Assembly: GCA_900315095.1 (NCBI GenBank)
Contig: OMXS01000009.1
Span: 1-64,000, forward strand
Source of the DNA: an uncultured Prevotellaceae bacterium
GTDB taxonomy: Bacteria; Bacteroidota; Bacteroidia; Bacteroidales; Bacteroidaceae
DNA: 64,000 bases
Direction: 5' to 3'
A program made the position numbers and the translations under genes. The stretch's first letter is position 1. Every line of letters starts with the position of its first letter. A model generated the notes under the pieces. The model ran no database searches. It had not been told where the DNA came from and worked only from the letters and a program-made list of their open reading frames with translations. This document shows, piece after piece, positions 24,467 to 31,957 of the stretch.

Positions 24467-26281
24467 GTGAACGACGACGCGAAGCTTAAAGTGCAACGGG
24501 AATATAGGCGCATAGTGGCTGAGCTGCAACAGGCGGCAAGCAACATGCGAGGGACCAGTGGGCGCGATGCCTCATTGGAGCAAAGCCGTGATGCACTCGC
24601 CACAACACTTGAGCGACTCATCAGCGAATACAGCACACAGGCGGAGCAAACGATAGGTTCCACGGTGTGGGACCAACTGGTGATTGCCTTCTTCGGCGAG
24701 ACGAATGCTGGCAAGAGCACTCTCATAGAGACAATGCGCATTCTGACAAACGAGGAGACTCGCGCACAGGCACGTGCCGAGACGGGCAACGCACAGGATG
24801 GAATGATTGTCGGTGACGGGCGTGCTGACTTCACTAAAGTGTATAGCGAGTATCATCTTAAGATTAACGGCAAGCCGTTCACCCTTATCGATGTGCCGGG
24901 CATCGAGGGTCGCGAGGAGGACTACTCCGAAGAGATAAAGCGCGCACTTGCCAAGGCTCATTGCATCTTCTACGTGCAAGGACACAACAAACAGCCAGAC
25001 ACGGCTACGGCAGAGAAGATAAAACGCTATTTAAAAGACTGGGTGAGCGTTTACTCAATATATAATATAAGAGGTGGAAGTGGTGACTACGATATGCCCG
25101 AGGAACGCGAGACGCTGATGAAGGAGAAAGTGGTGAAGACCGAAGTGCTCATCACAAACACCTTCCGCGATATCCTCGGCGAGCGCTACAAGGGAAACAT
25201 ATCTCTTCAAGGACTGCTCGCAATGTGTTCCGTGGCAGAGTTTGCCGAGAGCCGTACCGACCTTCTGCGCACTCAAAAGAAACTGAAAGCCTACTTCGGA
25301 GACGGCGATGCTCTGTTCCGCTTCAGCCGAATGCACTCGTTGATAGAACTTATTGACGATATGGCCGACCACTTCCTGGAAGAGATAGTGGAGGCAAACA
25401 AACAGAAGATGATATCGTTGGCGCGCACCGCATACCACGGAATAAGCGACGAACTGAGCCGACAACAGGATGCAACGCGCCGCACCCGACTGTTGCTTCA
25501 CACCCTTCAGGGCGACATAAGAAGCATTGCCGTGAAGACACAGGCGGCCGTAGAACGTGACATAAAGCAGGTGAACGACAACGCATACAATCAACTGAAG
25601 GATAAGGTTTGTGCTGCAATAGACAATAAAGTGCTTAACGAGAAGCAGCGGAAGTTTGCTATCGAACAACTGGAATCTACTCTTCCGTCACGTCTCGAAC
25701 GCGACATCAACGAGGTGGTGGCGCGAGATATCGGCGAGATGAATGAATACATAAAGCAGCGGAAGCAGCAAATAGACTATATACCGATAACCGAACAACT
25801 GAGCATCGACGACCCGCAGAAACGTCTCGGCTCGTTCTTCGTGAGCACAAAACGCATAGAGCAGGCACTCAATCTGGGCATGAGCGATGTCGGCAGCTTC
25901 GCCATCTCGGTGGCAGGAGGTGCTTCTATAGGCAGTTTCTTCACCTTTATAGCACCAGGAGTGGCAACAGCGACAGGCGCAGTACTTGGTGGACTGTCGC
26001 ACATAGCACGCAAGACAATATTTGGAGATGAACGACGCAGCAAGGCAAAACAGGTGGCACGCCGACAGATAGACGCGGCACGCATAGACAGCAAGATACG
26101 TCTAAAAGAACTCACAAAGGGCATCTGCGACCAAATTGCAGAGAACCGCGACCGCATGATGGGCGCCATCGAGGAGGAGACGCGCAACTTGCAGACAATA
26201 GAAGGAATCATCGACGACACTCAACAAAGCATAACAACATTCATTGAAGACATAAAATCAAAGGAATATGGCACAATTTGA
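24467..26281 (+). CDS. Dynamin-like GTPase, first of a pair
   Basis: Large GTPase of the dynamin superfamily (bacterial dynamin-like protein), 604 residues, with a GTG start. The P-loop GETNAGKST lies at about residues 77-85 and G3 DVPG at about 141-144, followed by a helical stalk rich in charged residues. A hydrophobic Gly/Ala-rich segment of about 35 residues (near 475-510) could be a membrane-inserting hairpin or paddle. A G4 motif is not obvious. The stop overlaps the next GTPase start by 14 bases, so the two are translationally coupled. Such pairs form hetero-oligomers that tubulate or fuse membranes; the role here is inferred. Confidence 0.75.
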   Translation: MNDDAKLKVQREYRRIVAELQQAASNMRGTSGRDASLEQSRDALATTLERLISEYSTQAEQTIGSTVWDQLVIAFFGETNAGKSTLIETMRILTNEETRAQARAETGNAQDGMIVGDGRADFTKVYSEYHLKINGKPFTLIDVPGIEGREEDYSEEIKRALAKAHCIFYVQGHNKQPDTATAEKIKRYLKDWVSVYSIYNIRGGSGDYDMPEERETLMKEKVVKTEVLITNTFRDILGERYKGNISLQGLLAMCSVAEFAESRTDLLRTQKKLKAYFGDGDALFRFSRMHSLIELIDDMADHFLEEIVEANKQKMISLARTAYHGISDELSRQQDATRRTRLLLHTLQGDIRSIAVKTQAAVERDIKQVNDNAYNQLKDKVCAAIDNKVLNEKQRKFAIEQLESTLPSRLERDINEVVARDIGEMNEYIKQRKQQIDYIPITEQLSIDDPQKRLGSFFVSTKRIEQALNLGMSDVGSFAISVAGGASIGSFFTFIAPGVATATGAVLGGLSHIARKTIFGDERRSKAKQVARRQIDAARIDSKIRLKELTKGICDQIAENRDRMMGAIEEETRNLQTIEGIIDDTQQSITTFIEDIKSKEYGTI

Positions 26282-27953
26282 GAACAACATTGAGCGGTTA
26301 AGACAACTGAAAAGCATAGTGGAGCAAGGACAGGAACTGGGACTTGAACTCAGCGATGTTGCCGAGAAGATAAACTCGGCGATACGTAGCGCACAGGCAG
26401 GAAAGACACGCATCGTGATGCTTGGCTCGTTCAGCGACGGCAAGACAAGTGCTGTGGCAGGCATGCTGGGCAAACTGCACGACTCAATGAAGATTGATGT
26501 GGCGGAGTCTTCTGACGAAATAACGGTATATCACCTCGACTCTCTTGGTCACGACTACGAGATAGTGGACACTCCAGGACTGTTCGGGACAAAGGAAAAA
26601 GAGATAGACGGGCAGCAGGTACGTTGCTCCGAGATTACCCGTAAGTATATTTCTGAGGCAGAGGTAGTGGTTTATGTCTGCGACGCTGTACTGCCTTTGA
26701 AGGACTCCCACAAGGAAAGCCTGCGACTAGTGCTGCGCGATTTCAAGAAACTTCCTGTCACCATTTTCGTTATTAACAAAATGGACGAGGCGGGAACAGA
26801 CATGACTGACGAGGAAGACTACCAAGATCATGCCGCCGTGAAACGTGAGACGCTGGCGCAAAGACTCACCGACACCCTTGAACTGAGTGACGAGGAGCGT
26901 GCCGCCTTGCGCATCATCTGCATCGCTGCCGACCCGAAAGGGCGAGGACTGGAATACTGGATGGAGCACAAGGACGACTATGAGCGCCGCTCACACATCG
27001 GTTTGCTGCGTGCGGAAGTGGAACAATTAATAGGCTCTACATCTGCCGTGCAACTGGCAGAAGGGTCGAGTATGGCGGTGGTTCGTGACGTACTGATGGA
27101 CATTGGCGAAAACATCGACGTGGTGAACCGTCAGATGGCAACGCCGCTGATGCGCTGTCGCGAGGAGATTGCTGACATGAGAAGCGACTGCTCTATTCTC
27201 CGACAAGAACTGAACAGCAGTCGAGGCACTATGACCGACCGCATGAACGACCTCAAGCAACGTGTGCTGAGTGAGATACGTCACGCCGAATCAGCCGACC
27301 AACTGGTACAGGTAGTGGAGGAACAACTCGGAATGGAGCACGGCAAGGTGACATGCTATATATTAAATAGAAACATCAGCCAGATTATGTCTGAGTGTGC
27401 CGAGGCTAACAACACGTCGCTTGAACGCAAGGAAATAGAGTTTGAGAGTCGCTTCCAAGCACAAAATGACCTGCTGGGTAATAGTCTTAAGGAGTCACAG
27501 AAGGTGCTGCGCGATGTTAAGTCGAAACTGGAGGTGGTGAGTCATGCCTATAGCGTGTTCTCACAAACATACCGCACAGCTATCGGTCACGCAGCGAAGT
27601 TCGAGACAAAGGCAGGTCGTTGGATTGGCAACGCCAGCGTTGCGCTAGGCGTGGCGATGGAACTATACGACTGGTATGAAGCAAAACAACGCAACGAAAA
27701 GGTTGCCGAACTGCAGCACACGTTACGAGAGAGCGTCAACGAGATATTCTCTGGCATCTTCAAGATGTTCGACAGCGACGAGAGTTACTACAAGACCTTC
27801 GCCCCAAGTTATCCCGAGATGCTGAAACTCATATCCACCCGTGAGGAAGAACTGCAGCAAATGCAGCAGCAGAGCGACAACCTCGCTGGCTACCGTGACC
27901 GTCTGCGCCAATGGATGGAGCACGATATCGAGGATGCCGAGATTGTTTCCTGA
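26268..27953 (+). CDS. Dynamin-like GTPase, second of a pair (LeoA-like)
   Basis: A 561-residue GTPase with P-loop GSFSDGKTS at about 52-60, G3 DTPG at about 101-104 and G4 NKMD near 170. Long predicted helices follow (residues 270-420, many Glu and Arg), then a segment with a Gly-rich start (GRWIGNASVALGVAMELYDWYE, quoted here only as motif around 449-470) like the C-terminus of LeoA/HP0731-type proteins. Overlap with the first GTPase shows a joint operon. No transmembrane helix is certain. Nothing else follows on the same strand for about 80 bases. Confidence 0.75.
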   Translation: MAQFENNIERLRQLKSIVEQGQELGLELSDVAEKINSAIRSAQAGKTRIVMLGSFSDGKTSAVAGMLGKLHDSMKIDVAESSDEITVYHLDSLGHDYEIVDTPGLFGTKEKEIDGQQVRCSEITRKYISEAEVVVYVCDAVLPLKDSHKESLRLVLRDFKKLPVTIFVINKMDEAGTDMTDEEDYQDHAAVKRETLAQRLTDTLELSDEERAALRIICIAADPKGRGLEYWMEHKDDYERRSHIGLLRAEVEQLIGSTSAVQLAEGSSMAVVRDVLMDIGENIDVVNRQMATPLMRCREEIADMRSDCSILRQELNSSRGTMTDRMNDLKQRVLSEIRHAESADQLVQVVEEQLGMEHGKVTCYILNRNISQIMSECAEANNTSLERKEIEFESRFQAQNDLLGNSLKESQKVLRDVKSKLEVVSHAYSVFSQTYRTAIGHAAKFETKAGRWIGNASVALGVAMELYDWYEAKQRNEKVAELQHTLRESVNEIFSGIFKMFDSDESYYKTFAPSYPEMLKLISTREEELQQMQQQSDNLAGYRDRLRQWMEHDIEDAEIVS

Positions 27954-28035
27954 TGTATCGTGAGGGTTCTTCCGCATTTGCATTCAAATAATGGAGGTTT
28001 TATATATGGTCACCAATTTAATATTATAATTGTTT

Positions 28036-28620
28036 ATGAAGAATAAACTAAATTCCAAGAAGACAATATGGATATCGGTGGTAACTATAACTTTTATAGC
28101 AATCATTGTGCTGTGTTATATACCCTTTATCCAGATGAAGAACATGGATGTGTCTAGAAATGTAGGTTTTTATTTTGATAACTCCTTTCAAGATAAATTA
28201 CAAGAACATTTAGAACGTCTGCGGATATATCCGATATGTTGGTTCATTCATAAAGGGGATGTGTATCCCGATATTCCGCTACTTGACCAGGATAGTATCC
28301 CGCAAATAATGACTATTAAGTTTAACTGGAACAATAGCGTTACAATTAGTGAGGGAGACCATAAACATGACATACATGTTAACAAGGTTTTGATAGAACC
28401 TAAGTTGTATCCATTTAGTGATAACGACTACCCATTTAAACACCATGAAACTGACGACTCTCTTTTTGTTGGGATTTTCATGATTGATAATAGTAAGAAT
28501 GAAATCGACATATACAGACAAAAAAGTTCTATGCCATATAAGGGCAGACGTGTCGGATTTCGAATTGTCATTGATGGGAAAGTCTATGTAACAGAAGGAA
28601 AAGAACGGTTCAATTATTAA
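28036..28620 (+). CDS. Unknown single-pass membrane protein
   Basis: No family recognised. From the ATG at 28036 (the upstream TTG at 28030 is a weaker choice) the product has 194 residues. It has a basic N-terminus, one transmembrane segment at about 12-32 (VTITFIAIIVLCYIPF) and a soluble C-terminal part with many aromatic residues. The gene is clearly more AT-rich than its neighbours, which fits recent transfer or low expression. It lies about 80 bases after the dynamin pair and could belong to the same unit, but that is not shown. Confidence 0.65.
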   Translation: MKNKLNSKKTIWISVVTITFIAIIVLCYIPFIQMKNMDVSRNVGFYFDNSFQDKLQEHLERLRIYPICWFIHKGDVYPDIPLLDQDSIPQIMTIKFNWNNSVTISEGDHKHDIHVNKVLIEPKLYPFSDNDYPFKHHETDDSLFVGIFMIDNSKNEIDIYRQKSSMPYKGRRVGFRIVIDGKVYVTEGKERFNY

Positions 28621-28684
28621 AATCATGGGGTCGGTTCTTCTAATCATTTTTAAAGATAAACGTGAATAGTTTAGAATGCAAAAT

Positions 28685-28766
28685 GGAGAATGGAGAGTTA
28701 TGATTAGAACAATGAACAGACCATAAGGACAAGTTCATAAAAAATAATCATAACTCTCCATTCTCC
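28685..28766. repeat. Word-repeat inverted repeat, GGAGAATGGAG family
   Basis: A perfect 21-bp inverted repeat (28685-28705 and 28746-28766) with a 40-base centre. The arm contains GGAGAATGGAGAG then TTATGATT. It lies between the convergent 28036 gene and glnN. It shares ATGGAGAATG and TTATGATT with the arms at 35167-35262 and with the GH2 coding tract near 33688. Confidence 0.85.
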
Positions 28767-28802
28767 GATTTACAATATAAATTGGAGCGATAGCATCAAA
28801 CA

Positions 28803-30992
28803 CTAACGGATGAACAGCAGCTCACGATACTTCGGGAGTGTCCACAACTCATCGGCAACGATGAGTTCCAGTTTGTCGATGTGATAGCGTATCTCGTCCA
28901 TCTTGGGCTCTACGGTGTCGTGATAGGCGATGGCTTTCTCGCGCTCACTCTCGATGCGGTTAGCCACCTTGCGGGCCTCAACCAGTTCTTCCACCTTTGT
29001 CTCTATAGCCTGTGTGCGCTCTGCTATCTCCCGAACAATCTTTATACTGCGTGCTGTAAGAGCCTTGGCCTCTTCATCACCGAACACTTCCATCATAGAA
29101 CTGACGTTCTTTGCCAGTCGTGTCTGATAGTGAACGGCAACAGGAATGATATGGTTCAGCGAGAGGTCGCCAAGCACGCGCGCCTCTATCTGAATCTTCT
29201 TAGTGTAGGTTTCCCATTTCACCTCGTTGCGGGCACGCAGTTCCTTGCGGTTCATGATGTTCAGACTCTCGAACATCTCGATGCTTTCGGGGTCGAGATA
29301 GCGGTCGAAGATTACAGGGCACGACTTCTCAACATCGAGTCCGCGGCGTGTTGCCTCTTCCACCCATTCGTCTGAATAGCCGTTACCGTCGAAGCGTATC
29401 GGAGCACATGTCTTAATATCCTCGCGAAGAACGTCAACGATTGCCTCCTCGGTACTTGAACCATTCTTCATTCTTTCATCTACCCGTTTCTTGAAATTGA
29501 CCAGCGCTTCGGCAACAGCACCATTCAGAGCAATCATCGCCGATGCACAATTTGCCTCACTTCCCACAGCACGGAACTCGAAACGGTTACCCGTGAAGGC
29601 GAATGGCGATGTGCGGTTGCGGTCGGTATTGTCTATCAGCAGTTCAGGAATCTCCGGTATGTCAAGCTTCATTCCCTGCTTGCCCTGCATCGTGAAAAGG
29701 TCTTCCTTGTCTGCTTTCTCTATATGCTCGAGCAGTTCACTTACCTGCTTGCCGAGGAAACTGGAGATGATAGCAGGCGGAGCCTCGTTTGCGCCCAGTC
29801 GATGTGCGTTGGTGGCACTCATAATGCTCGCCTTGAGGAGTCCGTTATGGCGATACACTCCCATAAGAGTCTCCACGAGGAATGTCACGAAACGCAGGTT
29901 CTGCTCAGCATTCTTGCCTGGTGCATGCAGCAGTACCCCTGTGTCAGTAGAAAGACTCCAGTTGTTGTGCTTACCGCTACCGTTGATGCCGTCGAACGGC
30001 TTTTCGTGCAGCAATACACGGAACCCATGCTTGCGTGCCACCTTCTTCATCAGCGACATCAGCAACATGTTATGGTCTATGGCGAGGTTCATCTCCTCGT
30101 ATATGGGCGCAAGCTCAAACTGGTTTGGTGCCACCTCGTTGTGTCGTGTCTTGCAAGGGATGGCCAGTTCGAGTGCTTGTATCTCAAGGTCTTTCATGAA
30201 CGCCTGCACGCGGTCGGGGATGGTGCCAAAGTAATGGTCGTCCATCTGCTGGTTCTTCGCCGAGTCATGTCCCATCAGCGTGCGTCCTGTGAGCATCAGG
30301 TCGGGACGAGCTGAATAGAGACCCTCGTCAACGAGGAAATACTCCTGTTCCCATCCGAGGTTTGTCTGCACCTTCTTCACAGCAGGGTCGAAGTATTTTG
30401 CCACAGCCGTTGCAGCCTCATCGACGGCACGGATGGCACGTTTCAGCGGCGCCTTGTAGTCGAGTGCCTCACCTGTGTATGAGATGAAGATTGTAGGGAT
30501 ACACAAAGTGTCGTCGATGATGAATACCGGCGATGTAGGGTCCCATGCCGAGTAGCCACGCGCCTCAAAAGTAGCGCGGATACCGCCGTTAGGGAACGAC
30601 GAGGCATCTGGCTCCTGCTGCATGAGCAGTTTGCCCGAGAATTCCTCTATCATTCCGCCCTTGCCGTCGTGTTCTATGAAAGCATCATGCTTCTCAGCGG
30701 TACCTTCCGTGAGTGGCTGGAACCAATGTGTATAGTGCGTAACGCCGTTTTCGTTAGCCCATTGCTTCATCCCCTTCGCCACCTCGTCGGCGATAGAGCG
30801 ATCGAGACGTGCACCATTGTCAATTACGTCGATGAGTTTCTCGTAAGTGTCTTTCTGCAAGTACTTGTACATCTTCTCGCGATTGAACACATACTTGCCG
30901 AAATACTCCGATGGACGTTCTACTGGAGCAATCACTTCAACGGGCTTTTTCTTGAAAGCCTCCTCTACAACTTGGAATCTCAGGTTTGCCAT
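28803..30992 (-). CDS. glnN: Type III glutamine synthetase
   Basis: Makes glutamine from glutamate and ammonia with ATP; type III enzymes are dodecamers of about 80 kDa subunits found in Bacteroides and cyanobacteria. The 729-residue product is of normal type III length. Visible features include the start FEKxxYFGKYVFNRE-like region, LIDDTLCIPTIFISY-like and CKTRHNEVAPNQFE motifs, and NGSGKHNNWSL near residues 330-340. A promoter is seen at 31047-31077. Regulation by nitrogen supply is known for the family but no operator is visible here. Confidence 0.95.
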   Translation of the reverse strand: MANLRFQVVEEAFKKKPVEVIAPVERPSEYFGKYVFNREKMYKYLQKDTYEKLIDVIDNGARLDRSIADEVAKGMKQWANENGVTHYTHWFQPLTEGTAEKHDAFIEHDGKGGMIEEFSGKLLMQQEPDASSFPNGGIRATFEARGYSAWDPTSPVFIIDDTLCIPTIFISYTGEALDYKAPLKRAIRAVDEAATAVAKYFDPAVKKVQTNLGWEQEYFLVDEGLYSARPDLMLTGRTLMGHDSAKNQQMDDHYFGTIPDRVQAFMKDLEIQALELAIPCKTRHNEVAPNQFELAPIYEEMNLAIDHNMLLMSLMKKVARKHGFRVLLHEKPFDGINGSGKHNNWSLSTDTGVLLHAPGKNAEQNLRFVTFLVETLMGVYRHNGLLKASIMSATNAHRLGANEAPPAIISSFLGKQVSELLEHIEKADKEDLFTMQGKQGMKLDIPEIPELLIDNTDRNRTSPFAFTGNRFEFRAVGSEANCASAMIALNGAVAEALVNFKKRVDERMKNGSSTEEAIVDVLREDIKTCAPIRFDGNGYSDEWVEEATRRGLDVEKSCPVIFDRYLDPESIEMFESLNIMNRKELRARNEVKWETYTKKIQIEARVLGDLSLNHIIPVAVHYQTRLAKNVSSMMEVFGDEEAKALTARSIKIVREIAERTQAIETKVEELVEARKVANRIESEREKAIAYHDTVEPKMDEIRYHIDKLELIVADELWTLPKYRELLFIR

Positions 30993-31046
30993 ACAACTCT
31001 ATATTTGTTTCTCTTATGTTGATAAGTAAACTTACTTTATCGGCTG

Positions 31047-31077
31047 CAAAGTTACACTATTTTATTAAAAACAGCAA
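31047..31077 (-). promoter_or_regulatory. Promoter of glnN
   Basis: Minus strand: TTG (31077-31075), 20 bases, TAACTTTG (31054-31047). It leaves a 5' untranslated region of about 45 bases before the glnN start codon. Confidence 0.75.
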
Positions 31078-31123
31078 GTAATTGAGTAGTTCGCTTCAAA
31101 AAAAAATAGAAATCACAAAAAGA

Positions 31124-31381
31124 CCTCACCACCTCACTTTTTAGCTCGCAACGTCCGTGTTTATCGGGGTTTTGGAGAGGGAGGTGTTTTGTAAAGACCT
31201 CACTCAACACCTCACTCAACACCTCACTTTTTTCCTCGAAGTATCTCTTTTTCAGTTTGTTCGCAGAAACATTTTGAGGGAGGTGTTAAGTGAGGTGTTG
31301 AGTGACCTGTTTGAGAAACACCTCCCTTACGATATCCCCTTTGTTTAAAGGGAATTCGAGAAGAAAAGTGAGGTGGTGAGG
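31124..31381. repeat. Nested 258-bp inverted repeat of ACCTCAC words
   Basis: Three pairs of arms are nested around one centre: 31124-31141 with 31364-31381 (18 bp, CCTCACCACCTCACTTTT), 31179-31189 with 31316-31326 (11 bp), and 31212-31229 with 31288-31305 (18 bp). All arms are perfect. The arms reiterate CACCTCAC or CAACACCTCAC. The whole block lies upstream of the glnN promoter in a 520-base stretch with no gene, and could fold into a long branched hairpin. Confidence 0.85.
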
Positions 31382-31407
31382 CGTTTTTTCATTTTCTATA
31401 TATTCGA

Positions 31408-31517
31408 GAAGCAACTGACAGGTCAATGGGAAGCAACTGATATATGAATGAGAAGCGGTTAGTAGACAAATGGGAAACGACCAATCGATCAACGAGAAGC
31501 TATTGTTATATAACTAA
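31408..31517. repeat. 22-bp-period degenerate array, five units
   Basis: Five exact 22-base units (31408-31429, 31430-31451, 31452-31473, 31474-31495, 31496-31517). Each starts GAAGC or GAAAC; units 1-3 end ATGG, ATGA and ATGG. The final unit covers the stop codon of the small minus-strand gene at 31514. The phase TGGGAAACG in unit 4 also appears in the array at 14151. Confidence 0.8.
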
Positions 31518-31714
31518 AGAATGATTCGTTCCAAATCATCAGGAACAACGACACGCCCGCTGAAAACAGTCTCTGCCTCAGCCGTGTAACGCTGGCGGCG
31601 GGAATCAAGAGTGCGGTCTTCTGTGTGATAAAGTATAAGATTCCTTACACTAAGACTCTCTGCCAAACGAGCCACCATTATTATCACCGATAATGCTAAT
31701 TGTCTTTTATTCAT
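31514..31714 (-). CDS. Small unknown protein, 66 residues
   Basis: A 66-residue product, MNKRQLALSVIIMVARLAES..., with an N-terminal hydrophobic stretch that could be a signal peptide or an anchor, and a basic C-terminal part. I recognise no family. Support comes from a perfect promoter 55-85 bases upstream (31769-31798, minus strand) and from the 22-bp array that begins at its stop codon, a position those arrays take at gene 3' ends in this window. It is a plausible real small gene, not certain. Confidence 0.5.
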   Translation of the reverse strand: MNKRQLALSVIIMVARLAESLSVRNLILYHTEDRTLDSRRQRYTAEAETVFSGRVVVPDDLERIIL

Positions 31715-31768
31715 ATTTGTTATTTATATTTGATGTAAGGTTCAGACTATCATTACTTAACGCAATTG

Positions 31769-31798
31769 CAAAGATACTAAATTTCTATTATCTGGCAA
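31769..31798 (-). promoter_or_regulatory. Promoter of the small gene at 31514-31714
   Basis: Minus strand: TTG (31798-31796), 19 bases, TATCTTTG (31776-31769). It matches the Bacteroidetes consensus exactly. Its only sensible downstream gene is the 66-residue ORF. Confidence 0.75.
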
Positions 31799-31897
31799 GT
31801 GTTTCTTTCCCAAAGTAATAAACACTCTGTATTTTCATCTGTAATGTCTCATGTGGTGGGTATTAGATTCTGCGTTCTATATTTTTAAATGATTTAT

Positions 31898-31928
31898 TTT
31901 GGCATTTCACATTTTATTTTTAACTTTG
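31898..31928 (+). promoter_or_regulatory. Promoter of the GH2 beta-galactosidase
   Basis: TTTG (31898-31901), 19 bases, TAACTTTG (31921-31928), exact consensus. It places the transcript start after 31930, so the long reading frame that opens at 31889 is too early and translation starts at 31958. Confidence 0.8.
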
Positions 31929-31957
31929 TAGCATCAAATAACCTAAACATACTGAGC

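Noticed and set aside
31124..31381. Insertion sequence with inverted ends.
   Set aside because: No transposase frame inside the 258 bases and no target-site duplication was seen.
31889..31957. Longer GH2 start at 31889.
   Set aside because: The frame covers the promoter (31898-31928); the signal peptide begins at 31958.
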